Positions 9,901-16,853 of a stretch of 50,020 nucleotides of DNA are shown piece by piece. The notes under the pieces were generated by a model, which saw nothing but the letters and a program-made list of their open reading frames with translations, ran no database searches and was not told where the DNA came from. Location of the stretch: contig WFXH01000085.1 of the NCBI GenBank assembly GCA_015490715.1, positions 1 to 50,020 of the forward strand, in the 5' to 3' direction. The first letter of the stretch is position 1. The number at the start of each line of letters is the position of its first letter. The translations under genes were made by a program, and so were the position numbers. This DNA comes from Saprospiraceae bacterium. Lineage in GTDB: Bacteria; Bacteroidota; Bacteroidia; Chitinophagales; Saprospiraceae.

Positions 9901-11191
9901 AGATGATCCAGCTGTAGCCCGGCGGCAGATCTTCGACGTACCACTTACCCTTGATACTGTCGTAGTGCGACAGATCAAAGCGCTCAGGATAGGTTGCACC
10001 CACACAAGACTCGGGATCGCGCGCTACTTTCACACCTACCTTAAACAACTCGACCTCACTACAAGCCTGTACAGTAAACCTCGGATCCGTAAAGGGATCG
10101 GGGATATAAAACTTCTTGCTAAGGCAATTCCAGTAGTTCATCCCTACCAGGTCGGTATATTTTGCTATACAATCGAGATCACCTCGGCAGGTATCCCCAA
10201 ACGGCTCAGGACAAGTACCCGGTGCCGATACCGCCAATCCCACATCGATCACTTTGATGATCTGAAGATGCTCCAGCGGATTGTCGGGTCCCGTAGGTGT
10301 ACAATCATTAATGCACTTCCAGTGTCTCAATATTTTGAACGAACCCGGACAAATATCGACCGTATCATCTGTATAGTCCATCCACAGCTCACAGGCATAA
10401 TACTGTGGCTTGGGAGTCTGGATGGGTAGAGGCGTACCGTTTAACATAGGCATACCTGCACTGCGCGGATCGGTCAAGGTGGGATTGAGGCGATAGTCCA
10501 CGCACGAGAATATCGTATCCGGCGGAAACGTGATGTCCGCGCAGGTCGCCCGACGCAAGTACACCTCCATCATACACGTGTCCGATACGTTGCCCGAAGC
10601 ATCCGTCCAGTACACCCATCGACGCCACACACCACTAATGCCCGCCGAATCACAGGGATAATCCACCCATTCGGTGTTGACGACGTGCATCGTCACAGGC
10701 CCACACGCATCGAAGGCTGCACTATCGGTAGGCCAACGATACCTGTCCGGACCCGGAAACTGATGGCACCACACGGTATCGGGCGGCGGACATTGTACCA
10801 CTGGAGGAAATTTATCCTCGATCTTGAGATGTCCCCAGCACGAGTTGCCATCAATATACACGGCATATTGCAGGGTCTGCCCTACGTACTCGGCTGTAAT
10901 GGTATCTCCAGGGATGGTGTCACCATTGCTGTCGTACACGCGTACTTCATAGGGACACCCTGCTCCTGGATCTTCCAACACCATGTCTGGCGTGATGACC
11001 GCAATACAATTGGTGTCCATCGAAACATGCACCAAGTCGTTGCATGCTAATGGACAAATTGCTTGCGCCTGCACTTGCTGTTGGCTTAAGAGCAGTCCCA
11101 ACCAGATGGCCATGATCCGCCACGTCAGGTGAAGCACTCCTCTCCATGTGCTCTTCAAGTTCATCGGTTTTTGGTAAGCCTCTCTTCTCAT
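6971..11191 (-). CDS. Giant T9SS protein: HYR-like modules, dockerin, cohesin-like module, type A sorting domain
   Basis: 1406 residues. A signal peptide ends near AQA at residue 44; an alternative ATG at 11164 would still keep it. Residues 45-1000 are a series of HYR/PKD-like immunoglobulin-type modules, with repeated DKFPPVVQCPPP-, DASGNVSDTC- and DNEPPAFTCD-type signatures and many cysteines. Then come a carboxypeptidase-regulatory-like fold (1004-1055) and a dockerin: a degenerate first calcium loop, RGVTTLDLVLIQNHILG, and a near-canonical second loop, DATNDGKVTVGD, at 1095-1106. A cohesin-like module follows (about 1185-1310), then a type A T9SS sorting domain (1318-1406) with QNRPNPFSHYTTIGF. 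It is followed by a strong terminator. It is probably secreted and cell-surface bound through the T9SS. No enzyme domain is visible. Its job is not known; a structural or adhesive role is inferred. Confidence 0.9.
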   Translation of the reverse strand: MRREAYQKPMNLKSTWRGVLHLTWRIMAIWLGLLLSQQQVQAQAICPLACNDLVHVSMDTNCIAVITPDMVLEDPGAGCPYEVRVYDSNGDTIPGDTITAEYVGQTLQYAVYIDGNSCWGHLKIEDKFPPVVQCPPPDTVWCHQFPGPDRYRWPTDSAAFDACGPVTMHVVNTEWVDYPCDSAGISGVWRRWVYWTDASGNVSDTCMMEVYLRRATCADITFPPDTIFSCVDYRLNPTLTDPRSAGMPMLNGTPLPIQTPKPQYYACELWMDYTDDTVDICPGSFKILRHWKCINDCTPTGPDNPLEHLQIIKVIDVGLAVSAPGTCPEPFGDTCRGDLDCIAKYTDLVGMNYWNCLSKKFYIPDPFTDPRFTVQACSEVELFKVGVKVARDPESCVGATYPERFDLSHYDSIKGKWYVEDLPPGYSWIIYHFRDQCNNYVTARYDVYVYDDVPPNPVCDEHTVVSLNYDGKAKLYATSIDDGSTDNCGIDTMLIRRMRDNCGIRGNTSFGEFVEFCCRDLTRNPHMVVLKVVDERGNMNTCMVEVTVQDKLPPTVVCPPDVTVPCDYDLSDLSVFGTIVKAGSPRNPVPAANDPRVQWSVPVEERIDGEYYDNDMCNVTFEVRVSEREYDCKRNIGWVRRTFIVRDGSGNTASCTQVITIRETQRFQLDDEIWGLVPDTTIDDGCASDYDLDPSEDAPWGTLTPELVAGNARGCYSLAINYDDKIFTLGSDACLKIIRQWTVIDWCQVVRDNLNCGAPGVWCHTQIIKVIDNEPPAFTCDNIEFTPLDDYACKQDNFTSTRKIRLKASANDNCASDNLQWEYWIERKVNGNICRPGPHNGAGTWEPYGRFVHGTADSVVGYFDFGEYRIHWKVKDQCGNVSECKYFYFDVLDRKLPTPSCRNEVRTVIMPSSKTVSIWANEFNLKSYDNCPENTDVRFRLFHPATGRWSDARTGEFVLDCDFIGKQVFWMYVIDQCNNQTYCEVTLDLQDPDSVCGNSLIAVGGKIYDAKGNLLKDVDVALTNNVSGTRKVVQPDPSTGYYAFRNIQKGYDYTIQPEYDKEHLRGVTTLDLVLIQNHILGRRLLSDPVQFIAADATNDGKVTVGDIQIIRHLVLGKIRRFTMNDQKSWRFVPESFQFDDPRNPFPFADKLVLQNLQTNVPNANFMGIKIGDVSGDAYDPNGTRGQEMAFLVDNVRYEEGQVVKVPIRIQLDKIIAGQFTVKFDPSILRFDEIEEGEVVLTNDNFNFAELEQGMFTTSWMHLEGLKEGDVIFTIVFTALRDGDLREAFAINSAMTPAEVYDAQFQTHKARMQFKEQVDENGFALLQNRPNPFSHYTTIGFVLPEAGWIKLTVFDISGKVLHVVEGYYDKGYNEVEIDERELRGSGIMYYQLEAGKYTATRKMILLR

Positions 11192-11242
11192 TTTCCGAAA
11201 TTTTAATTGTCAACCTTAGTTAAAGCAACTACTGTGCCGAAG

Positions 11243-11254
11243 TGTCAATTGACA
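11243..11254. promoter_or_regulatory. 12-base perfect palindrome upstream of the dockerin gene
   Basis: TGTCAATTGACA is self-complementary over all 12 bases. It lies between the stop of the response regulator gene and the start of the 1406-residue surface protein, both on the minus strand, about 52 bases before that start codon. The minus strand has no T-run after it, so it is not a terminator for these genes. An operator is plausible but unproven. Confidence 0.35.
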
Positions 11255-11271
11255 AATTTTTTTAATGTTTT

Positions 11272-11961
11272 TTAGCCATTTAACAACACGCGATTGTCCT
11301 TGAAATACTGCACCAAATCCTCTACAGAATTCATGCCCAACTTCTTCAGGATCCGGTTCTTATGCGCCTTGGCTGTGTTCTTACTTATGTACAATCGTCG
11401 GGCAATCTCATCAGTCGAAAGCTCCTCCAATAACAGCTTCAATACCTCCATCTCACGCTTGGTCAAAAGCATCAATACATCGCACTGATGCAAAGGTTCC
11501 TTCTGCGCACTCCCCCCCTGTTCCCCCTCCTTCAATGGCGGCGATAGACGCAAGCCTGAACTCAAGTATTTCTTTCCCATCAACACCGTACGCAAAGCCG
11601 AGAGTAACTCCTCTGTACCCTCTCGCTTCGAGTAAAATCCATGAACTCCACAGCGAAAGGCATACTTGACATAGCGGTACTCTTCCTGATCAGACAACAC
11701 CAACACATAAAAGGGCGGGCGCCCCTTATAGCGCTCTTTGATCTTCGTCAACACTGCTCCCCCATCCAGACGCGGCAAAAACAAATCAATGAGCAGAAGC
11801 TCCAATTCCCCCTTTACGACCTGCTCCATTACACATATGCCATCGTAACACACCGCCACTACCTCATACTGTGCCTCCCCCTCCGAGCGCACCAACAACT
11901 CCTCCAATCGATGCGCATATCCTCGATCTCCACACGCAATCACTGTCCGTATTTTCCCCAT
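11272..11961 (-). CDS. LuxR/NarL-family response regulator (orphan)
   Basis: 229 residues from the ATG at 11959-11961; the longer reading begins with a TTG and adds 15 residues with no domain content. An N-terminal receiver domain has phospho-acceptor D59 (LLLIDLFLP), S90 at the switch position and K112. The usual paired acidic residues near the N-terminus are reduced to one (CGD instead of DD). A C-terminal LuxR-type helix-turn-helix follows (LTKREMEVLKLLLEE, then ISKNTAKAHKNRILKKLGM). No sensor kinase is adjacent. It lies just upstream of the giant surface protein on the same strand with 80 bases between, so control of the surface cluster is a reasonable guess. The family call is firm; the target is inference. 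Confidence 0.88.
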   Translation of the reverse strand: MGKIRTVIACGDRGYAHRLEELLVRSEGEAQYEVVAVCYDGICVMEQVVKGELELLLIDLFLPRLDGGAVLTKIKERYKGRPPFYVLVLSDQEEYRYVKYAFRCGVHGFYSKREGTEELLSALRTVLMGKKYLSSGLRLSPPLKEGEQGGSAQKEPLHQCDVLMLLTKREMEVLKLLLEELSTDEIARRLYISKNTAKAHKNRILKKLGMNSVEDLVQYFKDNRVLLNG

Positions 11962-12059
11962 CTTTGTATCGATTCTCAGGTGTTCATCTCTCAAATAAAA
12001 TGCCAATTTTTACTTTACACCTTCGCATGACCTATTTTTTAGAAGTATAAAATCCTGAA

Positions 12060-12953
12060 ATGCAATATTTTATACAACTTACTCATCGATTGACCTACAT
12101 AGCCTACCTCGCCGTCGTACAGGGCATCCGCCTCTTAGGTGCGCGCAAGAGCTATCGCCTCTCTGTACTGCTGTATGTATTGCTGTATAAAATCTTTCGC
12201 TATCGACAAAAGGTGGTGCGCCGCAACCTCAGCTATATCTTCCCTCACTACGACACAGTGCAGTTGCGTACCATCGAGCGTACCTATTACCGACACCTGG
12301 CGCACAGTTTGATCGACATCGTCTTGCCCATGCATTTGTCGCCCGAGGAGCTCTTAGAGCGGTATACCATCGACAATCCAGAGGTGTTCGACGAATTTTA
12401 TCAGAAGGGACAAAGCGTGATCCTTGCAGCTTCCCATTATGCCAACTGGGAATGGGCCGCCTATGCCCTACCGCTGTTGACCCCTTTTGAGGGCAAGACC
12501 GTCTATCAGCCCTTGTCCAATCCCTATATCGACCGCCACATCAAGCAGATGCGCGCTCGCTTCGGATTCCAACTCGTCGGTGTGCGCTACGCCGGATTGC
12601 TCTTCCGACGATTGACGAAGCCCACCATATTGGGATTTATCTGCGACCAAAGCCCCTGGGATCTCCAACGCGCTGTAGAGGTGGAGTTTTTTGGCAAACC
12701 CCTATACAGTCTTTCTGGACCCGAGCGATATGCCCGCCGCTTCAATCTGTCCGTACTGTATATCGAAGTGCAAAAGGTCGGTGTGGGGCGTTACAGGGCA
12801 AAGCTACACGTCATTGCGCGCAACCCCAGACAGGTACCCGAGGGCCAAATCATGCAAGATATTTACGCAATATTAGAACGCCAGATTCGAGAGAATCCCC
12901 CCTACTGGCTGTGGTCTCATCGTCGATGGAAACATCAAATGCGTTATGATTAA
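12060..12953 (+). CDS. LpxL/HtrB-type lysophospholipid acyltransferase (lipid A acylation)
   Basis: 297 residues. A hydrophobic N-terminal segment (about 10-45) would tether it to the inner membrane. The acyltransferase HX4E motif is present as H126-YANW-E131 in AASHYANWEW, followed by the CDQSPWDLQRAVEVEFFG block and the C-terminal PYWLWSHRRWK typical of the family. The expected role is transfer of a secondary acyl chain onto a lipid A precursor or related lipid. A near-match to the -7 element (TATTTTTT, 12033-12040) lies 19 bases upstream of the ATG. It ends one base from the convergent peroxidase gene. Acyl donor and exact acceptor are not visible. Confidence 0.9.
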   Translation: MQYFIQLTHRLTYIAYLAVVQGIRLLGARKSYRLSVLLYVLLYKIFRYRQKVVRRNLSYIFPHYDTVQLRTIERTYYRHLAHSLIDIVLPMHLSPEELLERYTIDNPEVFDEFYQKGQSVILAASHYANWEWAAYALPLLTPFEGKTVYQPLSNPYIDRHIKQMRARFGFQLVGVRYAGLLFRRLTKPTILGFICDQSPWDLQRAVEVEFFGKPLYSLSGPERYARRFNLSVLYIEVQKVGVGRYRAKLHVIARNPRQVPEGQIMQDIYAILERQIRENPPYWLWSHRRWKHQMRYD

Positions 12954-12954
12954 A

Positions 12955-14859
12955 TCACTTCAATAGACGCACCATTTTATAGGCGTCATTGGTCTCGACG
13001 ATAAAGAGGTAGAGACCCGGTGTCAGAGCGCGATCAAAGTGGAGGCGAAACTTATTTTCGCCCTTAGTTAAAAACATCGTGCGCGCCCATTTCGTCGAGC
13101 CATCGGCCGCGACCAGCTTGAGTTGCACTTCCTTGTCGTCGGCCGCGTAGATATTGACGAGATGTTCATCGGTGAGGATGCGCGGCAGGATATTGACATC
13201 TAGATCATTGGCCACTACCTCGGGCCAGCACCGCATTTGCGATTGTTCGCGATAGATGAAGACGCTATCTTGAATACAATCGATGTCGGTATTGCGGAGG
13301 ATGATGTCGCTCAGGCGCGTACGGCGTATTTCTTCCTTTTCTTCTTCGCTGAGCCTGGGATCGTTTTCGTAGTAAAATCGATCGCCGTCTCGGAGTCGCA
13401 GGAATTGCTCGGTGAGGATGCGATTGAGCAGCGTACCTACCATCTTGTCGGACATGTCCTTTTCGGCCAAAAGCCCTACCCACGAGTCGATACTATCCAC
13501 ATCATTGAACGCCGCCTGGATCTCCTGCAACAAATCGGGATCATCTGTGAGTTCATCAAAGGACTTCAATCGCGGCAAGCCGAAGTCCTCTCGCAGGTCG
13601 TTGTAGCACGGTATTCCCATATCGCGACCGCGCTGCATGTTGATGGCTGCCAAATCAAATCCCACGACAAAGTTGGAATGCGGATCTTCAAAGACAAAAT
13701 TGCGCAAGCCGTTGATCATCTCGTCATCGAGCTCTTGCATCATGTGACCCGCCATGCCTTTAAAGAAGGGGTCTATGCCGAAACGTAGGACATGGATGGG
13801 CTGGAAAAACGCATCATTAAAGTCCAGCGCTCCCTGTGGCAATGGATTGCCGTTGTGATCAAGACGCAAAAACTCCTGGCCGATGAGGGAATGACCCATG
13901 CGGAAAGCCGAGGCTGCAAAGCTCAAGATGATATTGGGGTTGACCTCTGGGTTATACCCCTGATATTCGGGTAGATGTACGCCTATTGCCGGCAGCCACT
14001 CGTCGAATGTGATGTGTTGGAGCAGAGCCGACACCCATCGACGTCCCCTTTGGAAGAGCTCTTCGTCGCTTAACGAGGGATCTTTTCGTGCCAGCTCTTC
14101 GCAGTAGCGGTTGTGCTCACGTACAAAGAGGGTATGCATAGCGGTGAGCAACACGTTTTCGTTGGCGCGCACATCGCCGGCGATGAAATATTTTTTGACA
14201 TTGCCAAAATCGATGGCCATCTCCGGCGCATTGGGGTCGACCGGCGAATTAAACTCCCCATCCACGGTATTCCACGGCATGAGATTGCCCTCCGAGACGC
14301 GCAACTTCCCTCCTTCGTAACTGCGCAACCACACATCACGGTCGCCCACACCGTAGACATTGCTGGCATCGATAAAGGCGGTAATCCTATTGCGGTACTG
14401 CCGCGGATTGTCTTCACTGGTCCCCGTACCTTCTATCGGACGGGCTCGCAAAAAAGGTATGAAGCGCACCTTCGACATGAGCGTGTCGTCGTCGGGCACT
14501 GCAATGGGGAAAAACTCATTCCCCACCTCCATCAATACAATATCGTGATCGATAAATTGTCCCCACACCCAAAACAAATCACTGACCTGTCGCGCATTGT
14601 ACTTCACCTCCGACTGATGGCACACAATATTGCTCACCAGACGGGGATTGACCGATGCACCTCCGGGCGACCCTATCTTGTCGCGAAAGGCCACACGACC
14701 TACACGCACCATCGGAGCCCCCGCCGCCCCCCAATCCGGATGATTGGGATTATTTCCACGGCCATCCATCCTCGGTATCTCCTGCCCCATACTTGCCCCC
14801 ACCAATAACCCCACACACACCATCATGCTCAGCCCCCTTACATAGCGCGATACCTTCAT
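12955..14859 (-). CDS. Secreted animal-type heme peroxidase with T9SS sorting domain
   Basis: 634 residues. A signal peptide (1-25, ending SMGQ) is followed by an animal/peroxinectin-type heme peroxidase domain (about 30-520) with its key residues: QFIDHD at 101-106 (distal His105, heme-linking Asp104), REHN at 247-250 (catalytic Arg247 and heme-linking Glu248), proximal His323 in RMGHS, and Asn407 in INMQRGRD. The last 70 residues form a beta-rich module ending in ETNDAYKMVRLLK, consistent with a type A T9SS sorting domain. By family knowledge it uses hydrogen peroxide to oxidise halides or organic substrates outside the cell. The start agrees with a TAnnTTTG element at 14888-14895. It stands alone with its own promoter. 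Substrate and physiological role are unknown. Confidence 0.92.
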   Translation of the reverse strand: MKVSRYVRGLSMMVCVGLLVGASMGQEIPRMDGRGNNPNHPDWGAAGAPMVRVGRVAFRDKIGSPGGASVNPRLVSNIVCHQSEVKYNARQVSDLFWVWGQFIDHDIVLMEVGNEFFPIAVPDDDTLMSKVRFIPFLRARPIEGTGTSEDNPRQYRNRITAFIDASNVYGVGDRDVWLRSYEGGKLRVSEGNLMPWNTVDGEFNSPVDPNAPEMAIDFGNVKKYFIAGDVRANENVLLTAMHTLFVREHNRYCEELARKDPSLSDEELFQRGRRWVSALLQHITFDEWLPAIGVHLPEYQGYNPEVNPNIILSFAASAFRMGHSLIGQEFLRLDHNGNPLPQGALDFNDAFFQPIHVLRFGIDPFFKGMAGHMMQELDDEMINGLRNFVFEDPHSNFVVGFDLAAINMQRGRDMGIPCYNDLREDFGLPRLKSFDELTDDPDLLQEIQAAFNDVDSIDSWVGLLAEKDMSDKMVGTLLNRILTEQFLRLRDGDRFYYENDPRLSEEEKEEIRRTRLSDIILRNTDIDCIQDSVFIYREQSQMRCWPEVVANDLDVNILPRILTDEHLVNIYAADDKEVQLKLVAADGSTKWARTMFLTKGENKFRLHFDRALTPGLYLFIVETNDAYKMVRLLK

Positions 14860-15371
14860 GGGTTTATGTATTTATCCATTCAATCAGCAAATATAGGGCA
14901 CCATAAAATTTTGACTCACAAGAATCGTGCACTTTTTTTGTTTGCCCATCGCAGCTGATCCCCATCTGCCCACCCCTCAAAATTCTCTTTTATATACCCC
15001 ATAAGCTCAATATATGATCATCCGTAATACGTATGCTCATGAGGACAAACATTTTATACCAGCCCAATGGATCAATACCAATGGCTTTTGACCCATTATT
15101 GGACATCCCTTTTCTTTCCCCATTTTGCTTATACATGGGAAATTTTTTTTCACATCTCCAGCGCAGATTCACATATCCGACGAATGCACAGCCGCCAATC
15201 AAGACCATATCTGTATTGCTCTGGCGAATGTTTTCTGATGTTTTATTCTGTATGAAATAGTAGCTCACCGTCATCGAGCACCACTGTGGTGAGATTTAAC
15301 TCTTCTCTCATAGCGTCTATGCACAGGCTGATCTACCGATGCGCGACCCTCTACAATTTTACACCACTACC
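14860..15371. other. AT-rich intergenic region without a convincing gene
   Basis: About 510 bases between the peroxidase and a small lipoprotein gene. It holds the peroxidase promoter (14888-14895) and a short inverted repeat, CACCA-CTG-TGGTG, at 15279-15291 that could be a weak hairpin but lacks a T-run. Short open frames on both strands (for example 94 codons on the minus strand, 14990-15274) show no recognisable motif, signal peptide or promoter. Confidence 0.6.
14888..14895 (-). promoter_or_regulatory. -7 promoter element (TATATTTG) of the heme peroxidase gene
   Basis: Exact TAnnTTTG on the minus strand, 28 bases before the ATG at 14859. A TTG lies 23 bases further upstream, slightly farther than usual for a -33 box. 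Confidence 0.6.
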
Positions 15372-15764
15372 TTAGCGCTTGGCAAGCCTATAGGAACAAG
15401 ATTCTGTTGGGTAATTGATGTTTCCACTGATCTCTTGGCCGTTCCAGTAGAGTGCACCATCGACTTTGCCGTTGACTGCCGTTACATTTTGCTTTTTAAT
15501 CTCAATGGCTGCGCAATCGTAGGAGAGCTTTCCAATAAATTCGATACCCGTCCCGACAAAGGTACACCGCACTTCATCTTCCTTGGAAGTCTTCTCAATG
15601 GTGAGCGTCACGGTGGTCAGACTCTGCGGACACGACTCTTCTCCCACATATGTGCCGACCAATTCCCCCAAGCACTTCTCATCCATCACACACGACACCA
15701 AGCCCATAAGCACAATGCCATAGATCACCCCCTTCAATGCAGAGTTTAGATACTTTACAAACAT
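15372..15764 (-). CDS. Small predicted lipoprotein, function unknown
   Basis: 130 residues from the ATG at 15762-15764. This start gives a proper lipoprotein signal: KYLNSALKGVIYGIVLMG and then the lipobox L22-V-S-C25. In-frame ATGs at 15788 and 15812 would only lengthen the N-terminus. After the Cys come about 105 residues with several cysteines and alternating beta-type segments (TTVTLTIEKTSK, then VRCTFVGTGIEFIG). I do not recognise the family. It is expected to be lipid-anchored to the periplasmic face of the inner or outer membrane. It sits alone in an AT-rich stretch with no clear operon partner. The call as a real gene rests on the lipobox and signal peptide. Confidence 0.6.
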   Translation of the reverse strand: MFVKYLNSALKGVIYGIVLMGLVSCVMDEKCLGELVGTYVGEESCPQSLTTVTLTIEKTSKEDEVRCTFVGTGIEFIGKLSYDCAAIEIKKQNVTAVNGKVDGALYWNGQEISGNINYPTESCSYRLAKR

Positions 15765-16087
15765 AAGTACAAAAGGATTTAACCGCATATCACTTGAGGG
15801 GAGGCATCGCATCTCCAGGGGAGAGGAAACACATCCCTTATTATATTTTTAACCATCCCATGAGCCATTTTATTATTGAGAGGGTATAAAATTGTAGCCC
15901 ACAAGGAAAGAGCAATTAAAAAATACCTGTCTGCATCGCCTCAATGTGGAAGAGAGGGTCATGCGATCTTGTCGAAAGCTGCGCTGAAAGAGTAGTTTGG
16001 CTTTACCCCTTGGCCAAATGGCTTATTTCGATCGCTCTCCCAGCTCAAATCGCCTGTTTCCCAAATGAAGTGATGCGCCGGTGGGGA
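15765..16087. other. Intergenic region, nothing recognised
   Basis: About 320 bases, AT-rich in its left half (around 15840-15930, including GGTATAAAATTG). No convincing gene, RNA or hairpin with a T-run was seen. A 116-codon plus-strand frame (15944-16294) overlaps the BatD-like gene in antisense and has no recognisable content. Confidence 0.5.
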
Positions 16088-16684
16088 TCAAAACTTATAG
16101 CGCTTACGCTTCTTACGGGGCCGTGTATCGGGCATAGTCGGATTTGTTGGGGGATGTGGTGCGTCAAAGTGCCAGAAGAAGCGATTTTGTTGCCAGCCGT
16201 AGTCTTGTCGTCGCGGGGGTATTGTCTTGTTGTCGGGATTGGGCAAGACGCATATTTCGACGGGTTCGGTTTCGAGTACACTGCCGTCTTGTAAGTAAAA
16301 TCGTGCGGGGGGGATGAGATAATCGCCCGGTTCCTCTGCCCGCAACACATAGGTAAAGCTCTGTACTCTACGGGCTCCCTCGCCCGTGCTGAAGATATAA
16401 CTACTTCTCATGGATTGTGAAAGTATCTCCAGACCTTCGATTTCGGGAAGCTCAAATTTCCCTTCATCGCCTTTGACGGTGTAAGTCAGGTAAAACACAT
16501 TGCCCGCCAGGATGCTGTCGGGATCCAGCTCCACTTCGATCGTGGTCCCCCCCGTTTGGGCATGAAGGATTTGCAGTGTCCCCAGAAGTGCAATCCATAC
16601 CATCGCGTAGAGTTTCAGCAATTGCTCACCTATGGAATACCCTTTTCCCATTTGTCCTTTCATTTTCAATGCGATGTTCTTCAT
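16088..16684 (-). CDS. Short BatD-like protein (oxygen-tolerance N-terminal domain only)
   Basis: 198 residues from the ATG at 16682-16684; other in-frame ATGs at 16687, 16699 and 16738 make the start uncertain. A hydrophobic stretch ending in LQILHAQ is the likely signal peptide. It precedes a beta-rich domain with VELDPDSILAGNVFYLTYTV, LPEIEGLEILSQS and the SFTYVLRAEEPGDYLIPPA block typical of the first domain of BatD. Classical BatD is much longer, ends in a membrane helix and is encoded in a bat operon with von Willebrand and TPR proteins; none of these are here. The C-terminus is basic and proline-rich (DTRPRKKRKRYKF). It is probably periplasmic. Function unknown. Confidence 0.7.
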   Translation of the reverse strand: MKNIALKMKGQMGKGYSIGEQLLKLYAMVWIALLGTLQILHAQTGGTTIEVELDPDSILAGNVFYLTYTVKGDEGKFELPEIEGLEILSQSMRSSYIFSTGEGARRVQSFTYVLRAEEPGDYLIPPARFYLQDGSVLETEPVEICVLPNPDNKTIPPRRQDYGWQQNRFFWHFDAPHPPTNPTMPDTRPRKKRKRYKF

Positions 16685-16853
16685 CATACTGGGGTGCATT
16701 CTGCTGTATACAACGCTGCATGGGCGGAATTCGTACATCGATTGGCCCGGGTGTGGGCCATCCGTCAAAGTCCATCCGATGAGCGCGATTTATTTTATAG
16801 AGCCACATCGAGGGGATAGCATGGCGAGTGATTAATCGATGTATGTCTTACCG

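Noticed and set aside
9545-10429. Plus-strand open frame of 294 codons inside the 1406-residue surface protein gene
   Set aside because: Shadow of the minus-strand gene: low-complexity Ile/Val/Arg/His-rich translation, no signal peptide or promoter.
3018-11191. Possible CRISPR or long DNA repeat array, because of repeated short oligonucleotides
   Set aside because: The similar stretches are irregularly spaced and lie in coding frame; they come from homologous protein modules, not from identical repeats with spacers.
14990-15274. Minus-strand frame of 94 codons in the AT-rich gap
   Set aside because: No recognisable motif, signal peptide or promoter; several competing frames exist on the other strand.
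15279-15291. Hairpin CACCA-CTG-TGGTG as a terminator
   Set aside because: The stem is only five bases and no T-run follows on either strand.
15944-16294. Plus-strand frame of 116 codons
   Set aside because: Half of it is antisense to the BatD-like gene, and the translation shows no recognisable domain despite some hydrophobic residues.
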